Part shown: positions 37,160-46,921 of the stretch, piece by piece
Position numbering within the stretch: position 1 is the stretch's first letter
Layout of the letters: every line of letters begins with the position of its first letter
Source of the DNA: CBDCFL01 sp965216135
GTDB lineage: Bacteria; Pseudomonadota; Alphaproteobacteria; Rhodobacterales; Rhodobacteraceae
Assembly: GCA_965216135.1 (NCBI GenBank)
Contig: CBDCFL010000023.1
Location: forward strand, 186,001-250,000
Direction: 5' to 3'
DNA: 64,000 bases
Notes under the pieces: model-generated
What the model saw: only the letters and a program-made list of their open reading frames with translations
What the model was told of the DNA's origin: nothing
Databases searched by the model: none
Made by a program: the position numbers and the translations under genes

Positions 37160-38008
37160 CTATTCCAGCCGGATCAGCGACCCGGCCCCGTGGTCAGTGT
37201 AAATCTCCAACAGACAGGCGTTTGGCGCGCGCCCGTCAAGGATAACGGCGGCCCGAACGCCGCCTTCCAGTGCGGCGATCGCGGTTTCGGTCTTGGGGAT
37301 CATGCCGCCAGCAATCACCCCCGACTTGGTCAAGTCACGGATCTGCGCGACGTTAAGCGCGGTCAGCAATTCGCCGTCGGCATTCTTGACGCCCGCGACA
37401 TCGGTCAGCAGCAGCAGCCGGTCAGCGGCGAGCGCGGCAGCGATGGCCCCGGCGGCGGTATCGCCGTTGACGTTGAAGGTTTCGCCCTTGCGCCCGGCCC
37501 CGATGGGCGCAACCACCGGGATCATTTCGTCCTTGGCCAGATGGCGCAGAATTCTGGGGTCGATGTCGGCAGGTTCGCCGACAAAACCTAGCGCCGGGTC
37601 AGCCTGGTCGCAGATCATCAGATTTGCGTCTTTGCCGGAGAGCCCGACTGCGCTACCACCCTGGGCACCGATGGCTTGCACAATGCGTTTGTTGACCTGA
37701 CCGGCCAGCACCATTTCGACCACATCCATCGTCGCCTGATTGGTGACGCGCTTGCCGCCGACAAAGTCCGATTTTATCGCCAGCTTGTCGAGCATGGCGT
37801 TGATCATCGGTCCGCCGCCATGCACGATGACCGGGTTAACGCCGACCTGACGCATCAGGACCGCGTCGCGCGCGAAACTTTCCATCGCCTCGTCAGACCC
37901 CATCGCGTGGCCGCCCAGCTTGATCACCACGGTCGCGCCGTCATAACGCTGCAGATAGGGCAGCGCCTGAGACAAGGTGCGGGCGGTGGCGATCCAGTCG
38001 CGGTTCAT
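37160..38008 (-). CDS. argB: Acetylglutamate kinase
   Basis: The 282-residue enzyme phosphorylates N-acetyl-L-glutamate in arginine synthesis. It has the phosphate-binding TVVIKLGGHAMG at about 25-36, the substrate loop VIVHGGGPMINAML and the C-terminal GGMIPKTETAI with the conserved Lys. The length suits the arginine-sensitive, hexameric alphaproteobacterial type. Confidence 0.96.
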   Translation of the reverse strand: MNRDWIATARTLSQALPYLQRYDGATVVIKLGGHAMGSDEAMESFARDAVLMRQVGVNPVIVHGGGPMINAMLDKLAIKSDFVGGKRVTNQATMDVVEMVLAGQVNKRIVQAIGAQGGSAVGLSGKDANLMICDQADPALGFVGEPADIDPRILRHLAKDEMIPVVAPIGAGRKGETFNVNGDTAAGAIAAALAADRLLLLTDVAGVKNADGELLTALNVAQIRDLTKSGVIAGGMIPKTETAIAALEGGVRAAVILDGRAPNACLLEIYTDHGAGSLIRLE

Positions 38009-38131
38009 CGGGCTTGGTGTCTCATCGGTGGCAAGAGTGACGTCTTGCCAGTTAGTCGATCGGAGGGCTTCGGTGCAAGGGTCTGCCGGTCACGGCCCGG
38101 TCGTCTGTTGCTGGATGCGCGTCTGCGTGAC

Positions 38132-38755
38132 CTAGCCGCCGAAAATCCGCTTTATCTTGGAACTCAGGCCGTGTCGCGACTGCTCTTTTGCGACAACGCT
38201 GTCGTCAGTAACCCAGTTCAGCTGGATCGCGCGGCGCGGGCCTTCATAGGAATGATGGCCGTGCCAGGACGCATCAGAGCGGCGAAAGACGATGATAGTG
38301 CCGCCTTTGGGTTCGACTTCGGTGGCAAAGTTTTCGATGTCCTGACCATCGCGCAGAATGCGCAGCCGCCCGCCGTCGGACGGCCAATCATCTTCGTTCA
38401 TATACAGCAGGACGGTGATAATCTTGGTCTTGGAATCGGTGTGAATTTTACCATCACGCGCCCGGCAGAACCCGCGCACGGTGTACATCGTTGGCCGATC
38501 CGACAGATCGACATCGAATTTGCGCGCCACTGCTGCCTGAAAATCGGGGCCGCGAAGCGCGTCGATCAGGGCCTGGAAATCCGGCTCGATCTTCAGGATC
38601 GTGGACGGATGTGAGCCCGCTCCCGGAACGTCAGGATAAGCCGCGCGCGCCGCGTTTAGCGTTGAGGCTTCAACGAAATCCTCAACAACCATGTACGTGT
38701 AGGGATCGGATTCAAGCGCGGTCGCGTCGAATTTGTCAAGCCTGAGCGCGGTCAT
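38132..38755 (-). CDS. 2-oxoglutarate/Fe(II)-dependent oxygenase family protein
   Basis: A 207-residue protein with the iron facial triad visible as HTD (GKIHTDSKTKIITVLLYMN) and a distal His in WHGHHSYEGPRRAIQLNW, followed by the Arg that binds the 2-oxoglutarate carboxylate. The arrangement resembles prolyl-hydroxylase-like proteins of the 2OG-FeII_Oxy_3 type. The substrate is unknown. It stands alone, with a 123-base gap downstream to argB that shows nothing. Confidence 0.78.
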   Translation of the reverse strand: MTALRLDKFDATALESDPYTYMVVEDFVEASTLNAARAAYPDVPGAGSHPSTILKIEPDFQALIDALRGPDFQAAVARKFDVDLSDRPTMYTVRGFCRARDGKIHTDSKTKIITVLLYMNEDDWPSDGGRLRILRDGQDIENFATEVEPKGGTIIVFRRSDASWHGHHSYEGPRRAIQLNWVTDDSVVAKEQSRHGLSSKIKRIFGG

Positions 38756-38835
38756 GTCCGGCCTCCGGTGGGTGTGGTCCGGTCCATAACATCAGCGCCT
38801 GTGGCCAACAAGCGGGCGGTGGCGGCGCCAACGGG

Positions 38836-39480
38836 CTATTCGATACCGGCAATGATGGCGCGCAAAATATCAATCCCGTCGCCTTTCTCAGCGCTGGTCA
38901 GCACCAATTCCGGGTAGGCGGCGGGGTGTTTGGCCAATGCGGCGCGCACCTGTGCCAGCACTCTGTCACGGTCGTGCGCCTTGACCTTGTCGGCCTTGGT
39001 CAGAACCGCCTGGAACGTCACGGCGGCGCGGTCGAGCAATTTCAGGATGTCGAGGTCACCCTCTTTGACGCCATGACGGGCGTCAATCAGCACGAAAGCG
39101 CGGCGCAGGTTGGGGCGGCCCGCGAGATATGTGCCCATCAGGTGTTGCCAACTTGCGACCGCGTGCGCCGGCGCCTTGGCGAAACCATAACCCGGCAGGT
39201 CGACCAGATAGCGCCCGGCGCAGGTAAAAAAGTTGATCTCTTGCGTGCGCCCCGGCGTGTTCGAGGCCCGCGCCAGTGCCTTGCGCCCGCACAGCGCGTT
39301 GATCAGGCTGGATTTGCCGACGTTCGAGCGCCCGGCAAAGCAAACCTCAACCCGGTCGGCGGGCGGCAGGCCGTCCATGGCCACGACGCCTTTGAGAAAC
39401 GCGGTTTCGCTGGCGAACATGCGCCGGCCGGCGTCCAGGGCGGCTGGGTCCGCCTCGGCCAATTGGAATGCGCCGTTCAT
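38836..39480 (-). CDS. engB: Ribosome biogenesis GTPase EngB (YihA/YsxC)
   Basis: A 214-residue GTPase needed for 50S assembly. It has G1 FAGRSNVGKSSLIN, the G2/G3 region RASNTPGRTQEINFF and LVDLPGYGFAK, and G4 LTKADK. The ATG at 39480 overlaps the stop of the MOSC gene by four bases, fixing the start. Order yidC-MOSC-engB is typical of Rhodobacterales in my recollection. Confidence 0.94.
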   Translation of the reverse strand: MNGAFQLAEADPAALDAGRRMFASETAFLKGVVAMDGLPPADRVEVCFAGRSNVGKSSLINALCGRKALARASNTPGRTQEINFFTCAGRYLVDLPGYGFAKAPAHAVASWQHLMGTYLAGRPNLRRAFVLIDARHGVKEGDLDILKLLDRAAVTFQAVLTKADKVKAHDRDRVLAQVRAALAKHPAAYPELVLTSAEKGDGIDILRAIIAGIE

Positions 39481-40226
39481 GACACACGCGCGATGGGATC
39501 GCCGGATCTGACTTGACCACCTTCGACGACCTGCGCGTAGACGCCGAAATCCTGATGGCCCCATCCCGCATTCAGCGTCCCAAGCGTGTCGACATCGCGT
39601 TGGCCGGTCGTCGGGCTGGCCGCGGTGGCCAGACAGCGCAATATACGGTCTTTGACCTCAACAACGGCGTTTCCCAACCGCAGATGCCGTCCGATCCATT
39701 CAAATTCCTCCCATGGCGCAAGCCCCTCAATCCAGAAGTTGCCGCGCCAGCGCCTTGGTGAAATTTCGCGCCCGACCTTGTGTCCGACCGCACGATGCGA
39801 AGACAGGTTCAGCAGACTGACCGAGGGGAAATCGCTATCCGTCATGCCACGACCGGGCACCCGGATGATCTGCGCCGACGGCGCGCGATCGGGCGGCATC
39901 ATCGGCTGAACCCATTCGAAAAACGCGGCCGGATTGTCGTCGGGGCGAAAGCCGATCGAGCCGTGTGTCGGGTGGGTGAGGGTCAGGACCGCGTCCGTCT
40001 CGTTCAAGCTGGCGTCGATTGCCATCAGCCCTGGTGCCTTGGCGCCGCGTGAAAAGTTTGCCGGTGGGGCCCAAGCGGTCGCGTCTGCCGAGCTTTCTCT
40101 ATGGCGAACCGCCCAGCATCTGTCCCACGGCAGGGTCTGGCCGGGCGAGAGTGTGACTGCCGGGATCTCCTCGCGGCCATGGCCCTTGATCGGATACCGC
40201 CAGATATTGGCGATGCGCGCGGTCAT
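39477..40226 (-). CDS. MOSC-domain protein
   Basis: A 249-residue protein opening with IANIWRYPIKGHGREEI, the MOSC N-terminal beta-barrel sequence. The MOSC domain includes VSLLNLSSHRAVGHKVG, RRWRGNFWIEGLAPWEEFEW and the Cys in RILRCLATAASPTTGQRD that would bind the molybdenum-cofactor sulfur or substrate. MOSC proteins act in Moco sulfuration or N-hydroxylated compound reduction. It overlaps yidC (upstream) and engB (downstream) by four bases each. Confidence 0.88.
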   Translation of the reverse strand: MTARIANIWRYPIKGHGREEIPAVTLSPGQTLPWDRCWAVRHRESSADATAWAPPANFSRGAKAPGLMAIDASLNETDAVLTLTHPTHGSIGFRPDDNPAAFFEWVQPMMPPDRAPSAQIIRVPGRGMTDSDFPSVSLLNLSSHRAVGHKVGREISPRRWRGNFWIEGLAPWEEFEWIGRHLRLGNAVVEVKDRILRCLATAASPTTGQRDVDTLGTLNAGWGHQDFGVYAQVVEGGQVRSGDPIARVS

Positions 40227-42049
40227 TTCTTGTCCGCTGGCTTTCGTTGGAAGGACCTGCGGATATTGCCGAAAACATCCGGCCGGTGGCCGTGGCTGCG
40301 CATGATCGCGTATTGCTGCATGAAAGTGATGGTGTTGTTGGCGATCCAGTAGATCACCAGGCCGCTGGCAAAAGACCCAAGCATGAACATGAAGACCCAG
40401 GGCATCCAGGCGAAAATCATAGCCTGGGTTGCATCGGTGGGGGCGGGATTCAGCTTTTGCTGCATCCACATCGAGATGCCGAGCAAAAGCGGCAGGATGC
40501 CGATGAAGACCAGCGCGAGTATCGTGCCCGGATCCGGCCCGGCCCAGGGCAGAATGCCCCAGAAGTTATAGAGCGAAGAGGGGTCAGGCGCGGACAGGTC
40601 GCGGATCCAGCCGATCCAGGACGCGTGGCGCAGCTCTAGCGTGACGAAGATGACCTTGTAGAGCGAAAAGAAGATCGGGATCTGCACCAGGATCGGCAAA
40701 CATCCCGAAGCCGGGTTGACCTTGTTCTTCTTGTAAAGCTCCATCATCTCTTTCTGCATCTTTTGGCGATCATCGCCGGTGCGTTCTTTGAGCTTTTCGA
40801 TCTCTGGCTGCAGCTCTTTCATCCGCGCCATCGAGACATAGGATTTGTAGGCCAGCGGCAGAACGACGGCTTTGATCACCAGCGTCAGCGCGATGATCGA
40901 CCAGCCCATGTTGCCGATGATGCCGTTCAGCCAGTGCAGGACCGCAAAAATCGGTTTGGTCAGGAAAAAGAACCAGCCCCAGTCGATGGAATCGAGAAAG
41001 CCGCCGATGCCTTTGTTGATCTCATAGTTGCGGATGGTCTCCCACTCTTTGGCCCCGGCAAAAAGCTGGGTGGTGGTGGCGTGCCGTGCTCCGGGCTCTA
41101 TCGTTACCGTCGCCTGGCGGGCTTCGGTCAAGAGGATGTCCGAGCGGTCAATATATTTCGCAACTGACAAAAACGATTGGCCCGCCGAGGGGATCAGGCT
41201 GGTCATCCAGTAATGGTCGGTAAACCCGATCCAACCGGCGCTCTGCACCTCGATCACATCTGCCTTGGCGGCTTCGCGTTCGACGAAATCCATGTCCGGC
41301 ATGTCAGGATAGTTGATCTCCTGCAATTCGCCGTCGGACATCCGCACCACGCCCTCGTGGATCACAAAAAAGCCCATTTGATCAGTGGGTTCGCTATGGC
41401 GCACGATCATACCATAGGGGGCAATGCGGGCGGTCTGGTTGCTGCTGTTTTCGACCGACTGAGTGATTGTGAAAAGGTAATCATCATCCACGCTCATGGT
41501 GCGCCGGAAGGTCAGGCCCTTGCCGTTGTCCCAGACCAGATTGATCGGCGAAGCCGGGGTCAATCTTGCTGAGCTGTCGCTGGCCAGCGCCCATAATGTT
41601 TCGGCACCGGGAACATCGGAAAAATCGAGTGTGCCGCCGGGTGCCCAGCCGAAGAGCGTGTAATAGGCTTCATCCTCGCCAACGGGTCTGAGCAGGGTCA
41701 CATCCGGGCTGCCGATGTCGATGCTCTCGCGATAGCCCAGCAGCGCCAATTCGTCGATCCGCCCGCCTGCCAGCGAAATGCTGCCCGACAAGCGCGGTGT
41801 TTCGATTGCAACGCGCGGCGCATCGGTGACGTTTGTCGGTTCTGACTGGGCTGTGACGACTGCATCGCCGGCGCCTTCTGCGGTCGGCGAAGCCGGTGTG
41901 CTGGTAGTGGCTTGGTCGGCGGTTACGGTGGCCGCGGGGGCGTTCGGGTCTGTCGTCGTTTCCGGTGGCGGGAACAGCACGAACCAGACCAATATCACCA
42001 GAAAACTCAGCACCGTGGCCAGGATAAGATTCCTGTTCTGGTCTTCCAT
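40223..42049 (-). CDS. yidC: Membrane protein insertase YidC
   Basis: A 608-residue insertase. The first membrane segment is LILATVLSFLVILVWFVLFP near the N-terminus, then a Thr/Ala-rich linker, a large periplasmic beta domain, and the conserved C-terminal five-helix core with MGWSIIALTLVIKAVVLPLA and NPASGCLPILVQIPIFFSLY. It inserts inner-membrane proteins with or without SecYEG. The length is normal for Gram-negative YidC. Confidence 0.97.
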   Translation of the reverse strand: MEDQNRNLILATVLSFLVILVWFVLFPPPETTTDPNAPAATVTADQATTSTPASPTAEGAGDAVVTAQSEPTNVTDAPRVAIETPRLSGSISLAGGRIDELALLGYRESIDIGSPDVTLLRPVGEDEAYYTLFGWAPGGTLDFSDVPGAETLWALASDSSARLTPASPINLVWDNGKGLTFRRTMSVDDDYLFTITQSVENSSNQTARIAPYGMIVRHSEPTDQMGFFVIHEGVVRMSDGELQEINYPDMPDMDFVEREAAKADVIEVQSAGWIGFTDHYWMTSLIPSAGQSFLSVAKYIDRSDILLTEARQATVTIEPGARHATTTQLFAGAKEWETIRNYEINKGIGGFLDSIDWGWFFFLTKPIFAVLHWLNGIIGNMGWSIIALTLVIKAVVLPLAYKSYVSMARMKELQPEIEKLKERTGDDRQKMQKEMMELYKKNKVNPASGCLPILVQIPIFFSLYKVIFVTLELRHASWIGWIRDLSAPDPSSLYNFWGILPWAGPDPGTILALVFIGILPLLLGISMWMQQKLNPAPTDATQAMIFAWMPWVFMFMLGSFASGLVIYWIANNTITFMQQYAIMRSHGHRPDVFGNIRRSFQRKPADKK

Positions 42050-42141
42050 TTTGCCGGTCAGCCCCTGAGTTTTGGATCAGGTGGGTTCAACAGGTCACGC
42101 GCCCAAAGGTCAAGCGGAAATGGGCAGATTGTGATCGCCGG

Positions 42142-43689
42142 TCAGCGCCGGTTTGAAGTGATCGAGTTGGGCTCGGGCAGTTTGGCTTCGTGCTGGCGCA
42201 ACCAGTCGCCCACGTCTTCGCGACGGATGGGCCGCGAGACCGAATGACCCTGAACCGCGCCGCACCCAAGCTGGGCCAGCATCACGTGTTCACCTGCGGT
42301 CTCGACCCCTTCGGCGATGGTTTCAAGCGACAGCCTTTCGGCCATCGTCAGGATCGCGGTGACCATGTTCTGCTGATCACGGTCACGATCAACGCGGGTG
42401 ACGAAACTTTTGTCGATCTTGATGCGGTCGGCGGCAAACCGGCGGATGTTTGAGATCGAGGCGTGGCCGGTGCCGAAATCGTCGAGATCAATCGGGCAGC
42501 CCATTTCTGAGATCGCGGCGATATTGGTGACGATCATATCATCCTTGGCCGAAGCAATCACATCTTCGAGAATTTCGATGCGCAGCCGCTCAGGCGCCAG
42601 GCCAAAGCGCTCAAGCTCCCAGCGGATCTTGTCACAAAGTTTGGGATCGCTCAGCCGTTCGGTGCCGAAATTAACCGCAACAGAGGGGACATTAAGGCCG
42701 TCTTCGTCCCAGCCGCTGAGGGCTGACAGCGCGCCGCCGAGCATAATCTCAGACAGGCGATCATGGGCGTGATTTTCGGCGATTGCCGGGGCGAATTCAC
42801 GCGCGGGCAGCACGCCATGGTCGGGATGTTCCCAGCGCGCGAGCGCTTCAAACCCGGTAACCTCGCCGGTATCGGTGGAAATTTGCGGCTGAAACCACGG
42901 TCTGATCTGACCTGACTCCAGAGCGGTTACAAGATCAGCGCCGAGCGCGCTGCGGGGGTGCTTCTTGCGCTTCATGTCGGGTGAATAGGCGCGGATTGAA
43001 CCGGCGCCGTTTGCGCGCGCCTCGTCCAGTGCGCATTCAGCGCAGTCGATCATCGCCGCGCCCGAGCGTGCCGGCGCGCGTCCGGGCAGGCAGAACCCGA
43101 CCGAAGCGGTCAGAAACACCCGCGCTGCGTCAATCGAATAGGGTTCGGACAGGTCGCTTTGCAGGCGTGCGGAAAAACCGATCAGCGTTTCCAGATCGGC
43201 GCGCGGCATTGCGCCGAGTGCGACACCGAAACGGCTAGAGGTTAGCCGGACGATCACGTCGGTGTCACGGCACGACGAGGCAACGCGGGCGGCCGCCTGG
43301 CGCAACACGCCGGTGGCCGCTTTCTTGCCGAACTGCTCTTCGATTGAGATCAACTCGTCCAGCTCAATGGCCAATGCGGCGGCTGTCCTGCCGGTTGAAA
43401 GTTCAGCAGACAGGCTTTGGGTCAGAAGATTTTCGGCGATCTCCCGCATCGCCAGACCGGTCTCGATGTCTTTGGCGTTCGACCAGCGTCGGCGCGGCCC
43501 GGTGACGAAACTGGCCAGCACAAGCAGCACCGGAAAACTAAGCGCCAGAACAACCATCGCGCCTTCACCGCCGAGCCAATAGCCGCCCAAAATTATTGCC
43601 GGTATGAACGCCAGAATCTGCGGCCCGCTGGTCGCCATCTGCAGCAAAACGCGCGCGCGCCCGCCAAACCCGGAATGTGAATTCTGCAT
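42142..43689 (-). CDS. EAL-domain phosphodiesterase with degenerate GGDEF domain
   Basis: A 515-residue membrane protein. Two hydrophobic segments (ILAFIPAIILGGYWLG and MVVLALSFPVLLVLASFV) lie near the N-terminus. The GGDEF domain has SSRFG at the active-site loop and cannot make cyclic-di-GMP. The EAL domain looks intact: GFEALARW, the DDFGTG loop, IKIDKSFV and ETIAEGVET are all present, predicting cyclic-di-GMP hydrolysis. The ATG at 43689, after GAGGTT, is preferred to an upstream in-frame start because the membrane segments then sit at the usual place. Confidence 0.88.
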   Translation of the reverse strand: MQNSHSGFGGRARVLLQMATSGPQILAFIPAIILGGYWLGGEGAMVVLALSFPVLLVLASFVTGPRRRWSNAKDIETGLAMREIAENLLTQSLSAELSTGRTAAALAIELDELISIEEQFGKKAATGVLRQAAARVASSCRDTDVIVRLTSSRFGVALGAMPRADLETLIGFSARLQSDLSEPYSIDAARVFLTASVGFCLPGRAPARSGAAMIDCAECALDEARANGAGSIRAYSPDMKRKKHPRSALGADLVTALESGQIRPWFQPQISTDTGEVTGFEALARWEHPDHGVLPAREFAPAIAENHAHDRLSEIMLGGALSALSGWDEDGLNVPSVAVNFGTERLSDPKLCDKIRWELERFGLAPERLRIEILEDVIASAKDDMIVTNIAAISEMGCPIDLDDFGTGHASISNIRRFAADRIKIDKSFVTRVDRDRDQQNMVTAILTMAERLSLETIAEGVETAGEHVMLAQLGCGAVQGHSVSRPIRREDVGDWLRQHEAKLPEPNSITSNRR

Positions 43690-43765
43690 AACCTCACCCT
43701 CACCACCCCGCGCGGCAAGCCCACCGCGCTGTGCAAAAAGATAAGTCAGGGCGTTTCCGGCAGAG

Positions 43766-44634
43766 TTAATCTGGGGGAAATAGTTCCGGTGGATTTTCGG
43801 CAAATTCAGACGTTCGGCGCGTAGGGCCGACAAAGTCAAACAGCTTGGGGTCGTGCAAATGGCTGCATCTGACGTTGGTCAGCGCGCGGAACATCACCTG
43901 ACGCCGTCCGGGATGATTGCGCTCCCAGCCATCCAGGAGTTGTTTGACCTGCTGCCTTTGCAGCCCGTCCTGCGAACCGCAAAGGTCGCACGGGATGATC
44001 GGGTAATTCATCGGCGCAGCGAAGCGCGCGCAATCCGCCTCGGCCACATGCGCGAGCTGGCGATAGACGAACAGGTCGCCTTCCTCGTTCAGCAATTTGG
44101 GCGGCATCGTGGCCAGGCGGCCGCCGTGAAAGAGGTTCATGAAAAACGTTTCGAGGATATCGTCGCGGTGATGGCCCAGCACGATGGCGCTGCAACCCTC
44201 TTGGCGCGCAATCCGATACAGATGCCCGCGCCTGAGCCGCGAGCACAAGGAGCAATAGGTTGCCCCTGCGGTATCTTGTCGACGACGATCGAATAGGTGT
44301 CCTGATACTCGATCCGGTGATCAACCTGCATTCGCGTTAGAAACTCAGGCAATATTGTTGCCGGAAATCCCGGCTGGCCCTGATCGAGATTGCACGCCAG
44401 CAGGTCCACAGGCAGAAGCCCGCGCCATTTCAACTCGTAAAGCGCGGCCAGCAGCGGGTAGCTGTCTTTGCCGCCCGACAGGCACACCAGCCAGCGCGCG
44501 CCGCGTTCGATCATGCCGTATTGGTCGATGGCCTCGCGCATTTGGCGGATGATGCGCTTGCGTAGTTTCTTGAATTCCGTCGTGCCCGGCGCGTTTTGCA
44601 ATAGCGGATGGATGTCGGCACGCTCATCACGCAT
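43766..44634 (-). pseudogene. ttcA: tRNA 2-thiocytidine biosynthesis protein TtcA, frameshifted
   Basis: TtcA thiolates C32 of tRNA using an Fe-S cluster and ATP. The start region reads MRDERADIHPLLQ and the PP-loop VCLSGGKDSYPLL follows. At 44263-44266 (CCCC, read as GGGG on the coding strand) one base is missing: the frame goes on as QPIAPCARG instead of ATYCSLCSRLRRG, which carries the CxxC cluster ligands. The neighbouring frame continues normally to 43766 with GHHRDDILETFFMN and the third Cys in IIPCDLCGSQ. A single base restores the gene, so a sequencing slip is possible. The true start may lie further upstream, at 44724. Confidence 0.85.
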
Positions 44635-44766
44635 GGTCGGGCATGTATGCCAGTTCTCGCCTTGCGGCAAGTTTCCGGTGTCCGGGCCTGAGCGGGCGAT
44701 TTTCGCCAGCGCAGGCTTGGACATTGTCGCCCGGTGCGCCATGGATGGCGAGGAGAAAGACAGAAC

Positions 44767-45696
44767 ATGACAAAACCAGTGATCATTACCTGCGCGCCCA
44801 CAGGCGGCATCCACACGCCGACCATGTCTGAATATCTGCCGATCACGCCCGACGAAATTGCCCAGGCGAGTATCGAGGCAGCCGAGGCCGGGGCCGCGAT
44901 TATTCATCTGCACGCGCGCAACCCAGAAACCGGCAAGCCAGAGGCGAACCCCGATCTGTTCCGCGAATTTCTGCCGCGCATCAAACAGGCGACCGGCGCA
45001 GTGATGAATATCTCGACCGGCGGCGGTCTGGGGATGAGCCGCGAAGAGCGGTTGCGCGCGGCGCTGAGCGCCAGCCCGGAAATGGCGTCAATGAATATGG
45101 GTTCGATGAATTTCGGCATCTTCCCGATGCTGGCCAAGCATGACAGCTGGAAACATGACTGGGAGCCGGAATTCCTGGGCATGACCCGCGATTTCATCTT
45201 TCGCAACACATTCGCGGACATCGAATTTGCGCTGAAAGAGCTGGGCCAGGGGCACGGCACCAAATTTGAGTTTGAATGCTACGATCTCGGCCATCTCTAT
45301 AACTTGGCCTGGGTTGTCAATCAGGGCTGGGTAGAGCCACCGTTTTTTATTCAGATGGTGCTGGGAATACTGGGCGGCGCGGGGGCCGATCCCGACAATC
45401 TTATGCATTTGCACCATATCGCGCAGAAACTTTTCGGCGACAATTACGAATGGTCGGTTCTGGCCGCCGGTCGCCACCAGATGCCGTTTGCCACGCAGGC
45501 GGCACTTTTGGGCGGCAATCTGCGGGTGGGGCTGGAGGACAGCCTGTACATCGGTCGCGGCGAGCTGGCGACCTCAAACGCCCAACAAGTGAACCGCATA
45601 AAATCCATCATCACCAACCTCGGCTTCGATTTCGCCACACCCGATCAGGCGCGGGCAACGCTGGGGCTGAAAGGTGGCGATCAGGTCGGATTCTAA
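44767..45696 (+). CDS. BKACE (beta-keto acid cleavage enzyme, DUF849) family protein
   Basis: A 309-residue TIM-barrel enzyme of the 3-keto-5-aminohexanoate cleavage family, which cleave a beta-keto acid with acetyl-CoA. It has MTKPVIITCAPTGGIHTP, AAIIHLHARNPETGKP with the zinc-ligand HxH, NISTGGGLGM and GLEDSLYIGRGELATSN with the conserved Glu. Substrates in the family include dehydrocarnitine and 3-keto-5-aminohexanoate; I cannot choose between them. The ATG at 44767 follows GAGGAGAAAGACAG. It is divergent from ttcA and its stop overlaps the convergent membrane gene by three bases. Confidence 0.88.
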   Translation: MTKPVIITCAPTGGIHTPTMSEYLPITPDEIAQASIEAAEAGAAIIHLHARNPETGKPEANPDLFREFLPRIKQATGAVMNISTGGGLGMSREERLRAALSASPEMASMNMGSMNFGIFPMLAKHDSWKHDWEPEFLGMTRDFIFRNTFADIEFALKELGQGHGTKFEFECYDLGHLYNLAWVVNQGWVEPPFFIQMVLGILGGAGADPDNLMHLHHIAQKLFGDNYEWSVLAAGRHQMPFATQAALLGGNLRVGLEDSLYIGRGELATSNAQQVNRIKSIITNLGFDFATPDQARATLGLKGGDQVGF

Positions 45697-45756
45697 CCCG
45701 CCTGCCCGACGACAATTGCCGCCTGTTCGGCCAGATAGATTGTGGCATCGATATAA

Positions 45757-46921
45757 TACCAACGGTCATTGATCAGAACCCATGCGCCCATTTGCGCATG
45801 CCGAGGGACATGATCTTCCATGGTTGGTCGATGAGGTTGTTCCAGGCTTGGCAGCACAGCGCGACGATGTCTTCGTAGGATTTGAAGATCCGGTTCGACA
45901 ACCAGTTGTCGCGCATGAATTGCCAGACATTCTCCACCGGGTTCAACTCGGGCGATCGTGGCGGCAGCGCCAGGACGGTGATGTTGTCGGGGATCGCCAG
46001 CTTGGGCGTCAAGTGCCAACCGGCCTGATCGACGATCAGCACCGCATGGGCGCCGGGATCGACGGCGGCACTGATCTCGATGAGGTGCGCCGCCATGGCG
46101 TCGGTGTCGCACCAGGGCATGACCAGCCCGGTGCCTTTCCCCTTCGCGGGACAGATCGCGCCGAAGATATAGGCCCATTCGGTGCGCTGGTCGCGGGGCG
46201 CCCGCGGGCGCGTGCCACGTCTGGCCCATCGGCGTGTGAGCTTATTCTTCTGGCCGATGCGGGCTTCATCTTGCCACCACAGCTCTATCTCGACGCCTTT
46301 CGGGAGCCTCGCCCGGATCTTCGCCAGTTCGGCGGGGAAGTTTTTTTTAAAAGCCTCGACGGCCAGCTCGTTTTGCGCGTAGTGGCGCGGCCGCGCCGAG
46401 ATCTTGGCGAAGCCGAGCGCCTTCAACTCGCGCCCGACCGTGGTCTCGTCGAGCGAGATGGCGAACGTCTCCAAGAGCCACCGCGCCAGGTCCTTGCGCC
46501 GCCAGCGCACGACGCCGTCCACCGCCGGGACCGGGCCGGCCTCAACAACCTCCGCCAGTGCGCGGCGGTGATCGGCGTTGAGCTTCGAGGGTGCGCCCGG
46601 TGACTTCCCATCGACCAGCCCGTCCGGTCCGCGGGCGTTGAAGCGCAGCACCCAGTCGCGAATGATCTGCAGACCGACGCCGCCGATCCGCGACGCATCC
46701 GTCCTGCTGCCACCATCGTAGACCTCGGCCAACGCCAGCAGACGACGGCTCTGGGTCGCGTCCCTGGTCCTCTTCGCGAGGCGCCGCAGTGAGACGCTGT
46801 CAAAATCGTTCCGTAAGTCGATAGGCGCTGCCATGGCGAACCTCATTGGTTCACCACATTGAGTCAGAGATCGGACCGCTTGGGAATCCCCAACGTGAGT
46901 CAGGCATTCCGCTCGGTGGTA
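45757..46921 (-). mobile_element. IS630-like element, complete third copy, 1165 bp
   Basis: Same element as 16117-17281, in reverse orientation and almost identical. Read in the transposase direction the left flank ends TTA and the right flank begins TTA. Removing the element with one TTA restores the frame of the membrane protein gene. Confidence 0.9.
45773..46846 (-). CDS. IS630-family transposase (intact copy)
   Basis: A 357-residue protein nearly identical to the one at 16192-17265; I note Thr for Ala in the segment AKGKGTGLVMPW. All three DDE motifs are present (WWQDEARIG, LIVDQAGWH, SPELNPVENVW) and the A8 run is unshifted. The element looks functional, and its near-identity with the other copies implies recent transposition. 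Confidence 0.9.
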   Translation of the reverse strand: MRFAMAAPIDLRNDFDSVSLRRLAKRTRDATQSRRLLALAEVYDGGSRTDASRIGGVGLQIIRDWVLRFNARGPDGLVDGKSPGAPSKLNADHRRALAEVVEAGPVPAVDGVVRWRRKDLARWLLETFAISLDETTVGRELKALGFAKISARPRHYAQNELAVEAFKKNFPAELAKIRARLPKGVEIELWWQDEARIGQKNKLTRRWARRGTRPRAPRDQRTEWAYIFGAICPAKGKGTGLVMPWCDTDAMAAHLIEISAAVDPGAHAVLIVDQAGWHLTPKLAIPDNITVLALPPRSPELNPVENVWQFMRDNWLSNRIFKSYEDIVALCCQAWNNLIDQPWKIMSLGMRKWAHGF

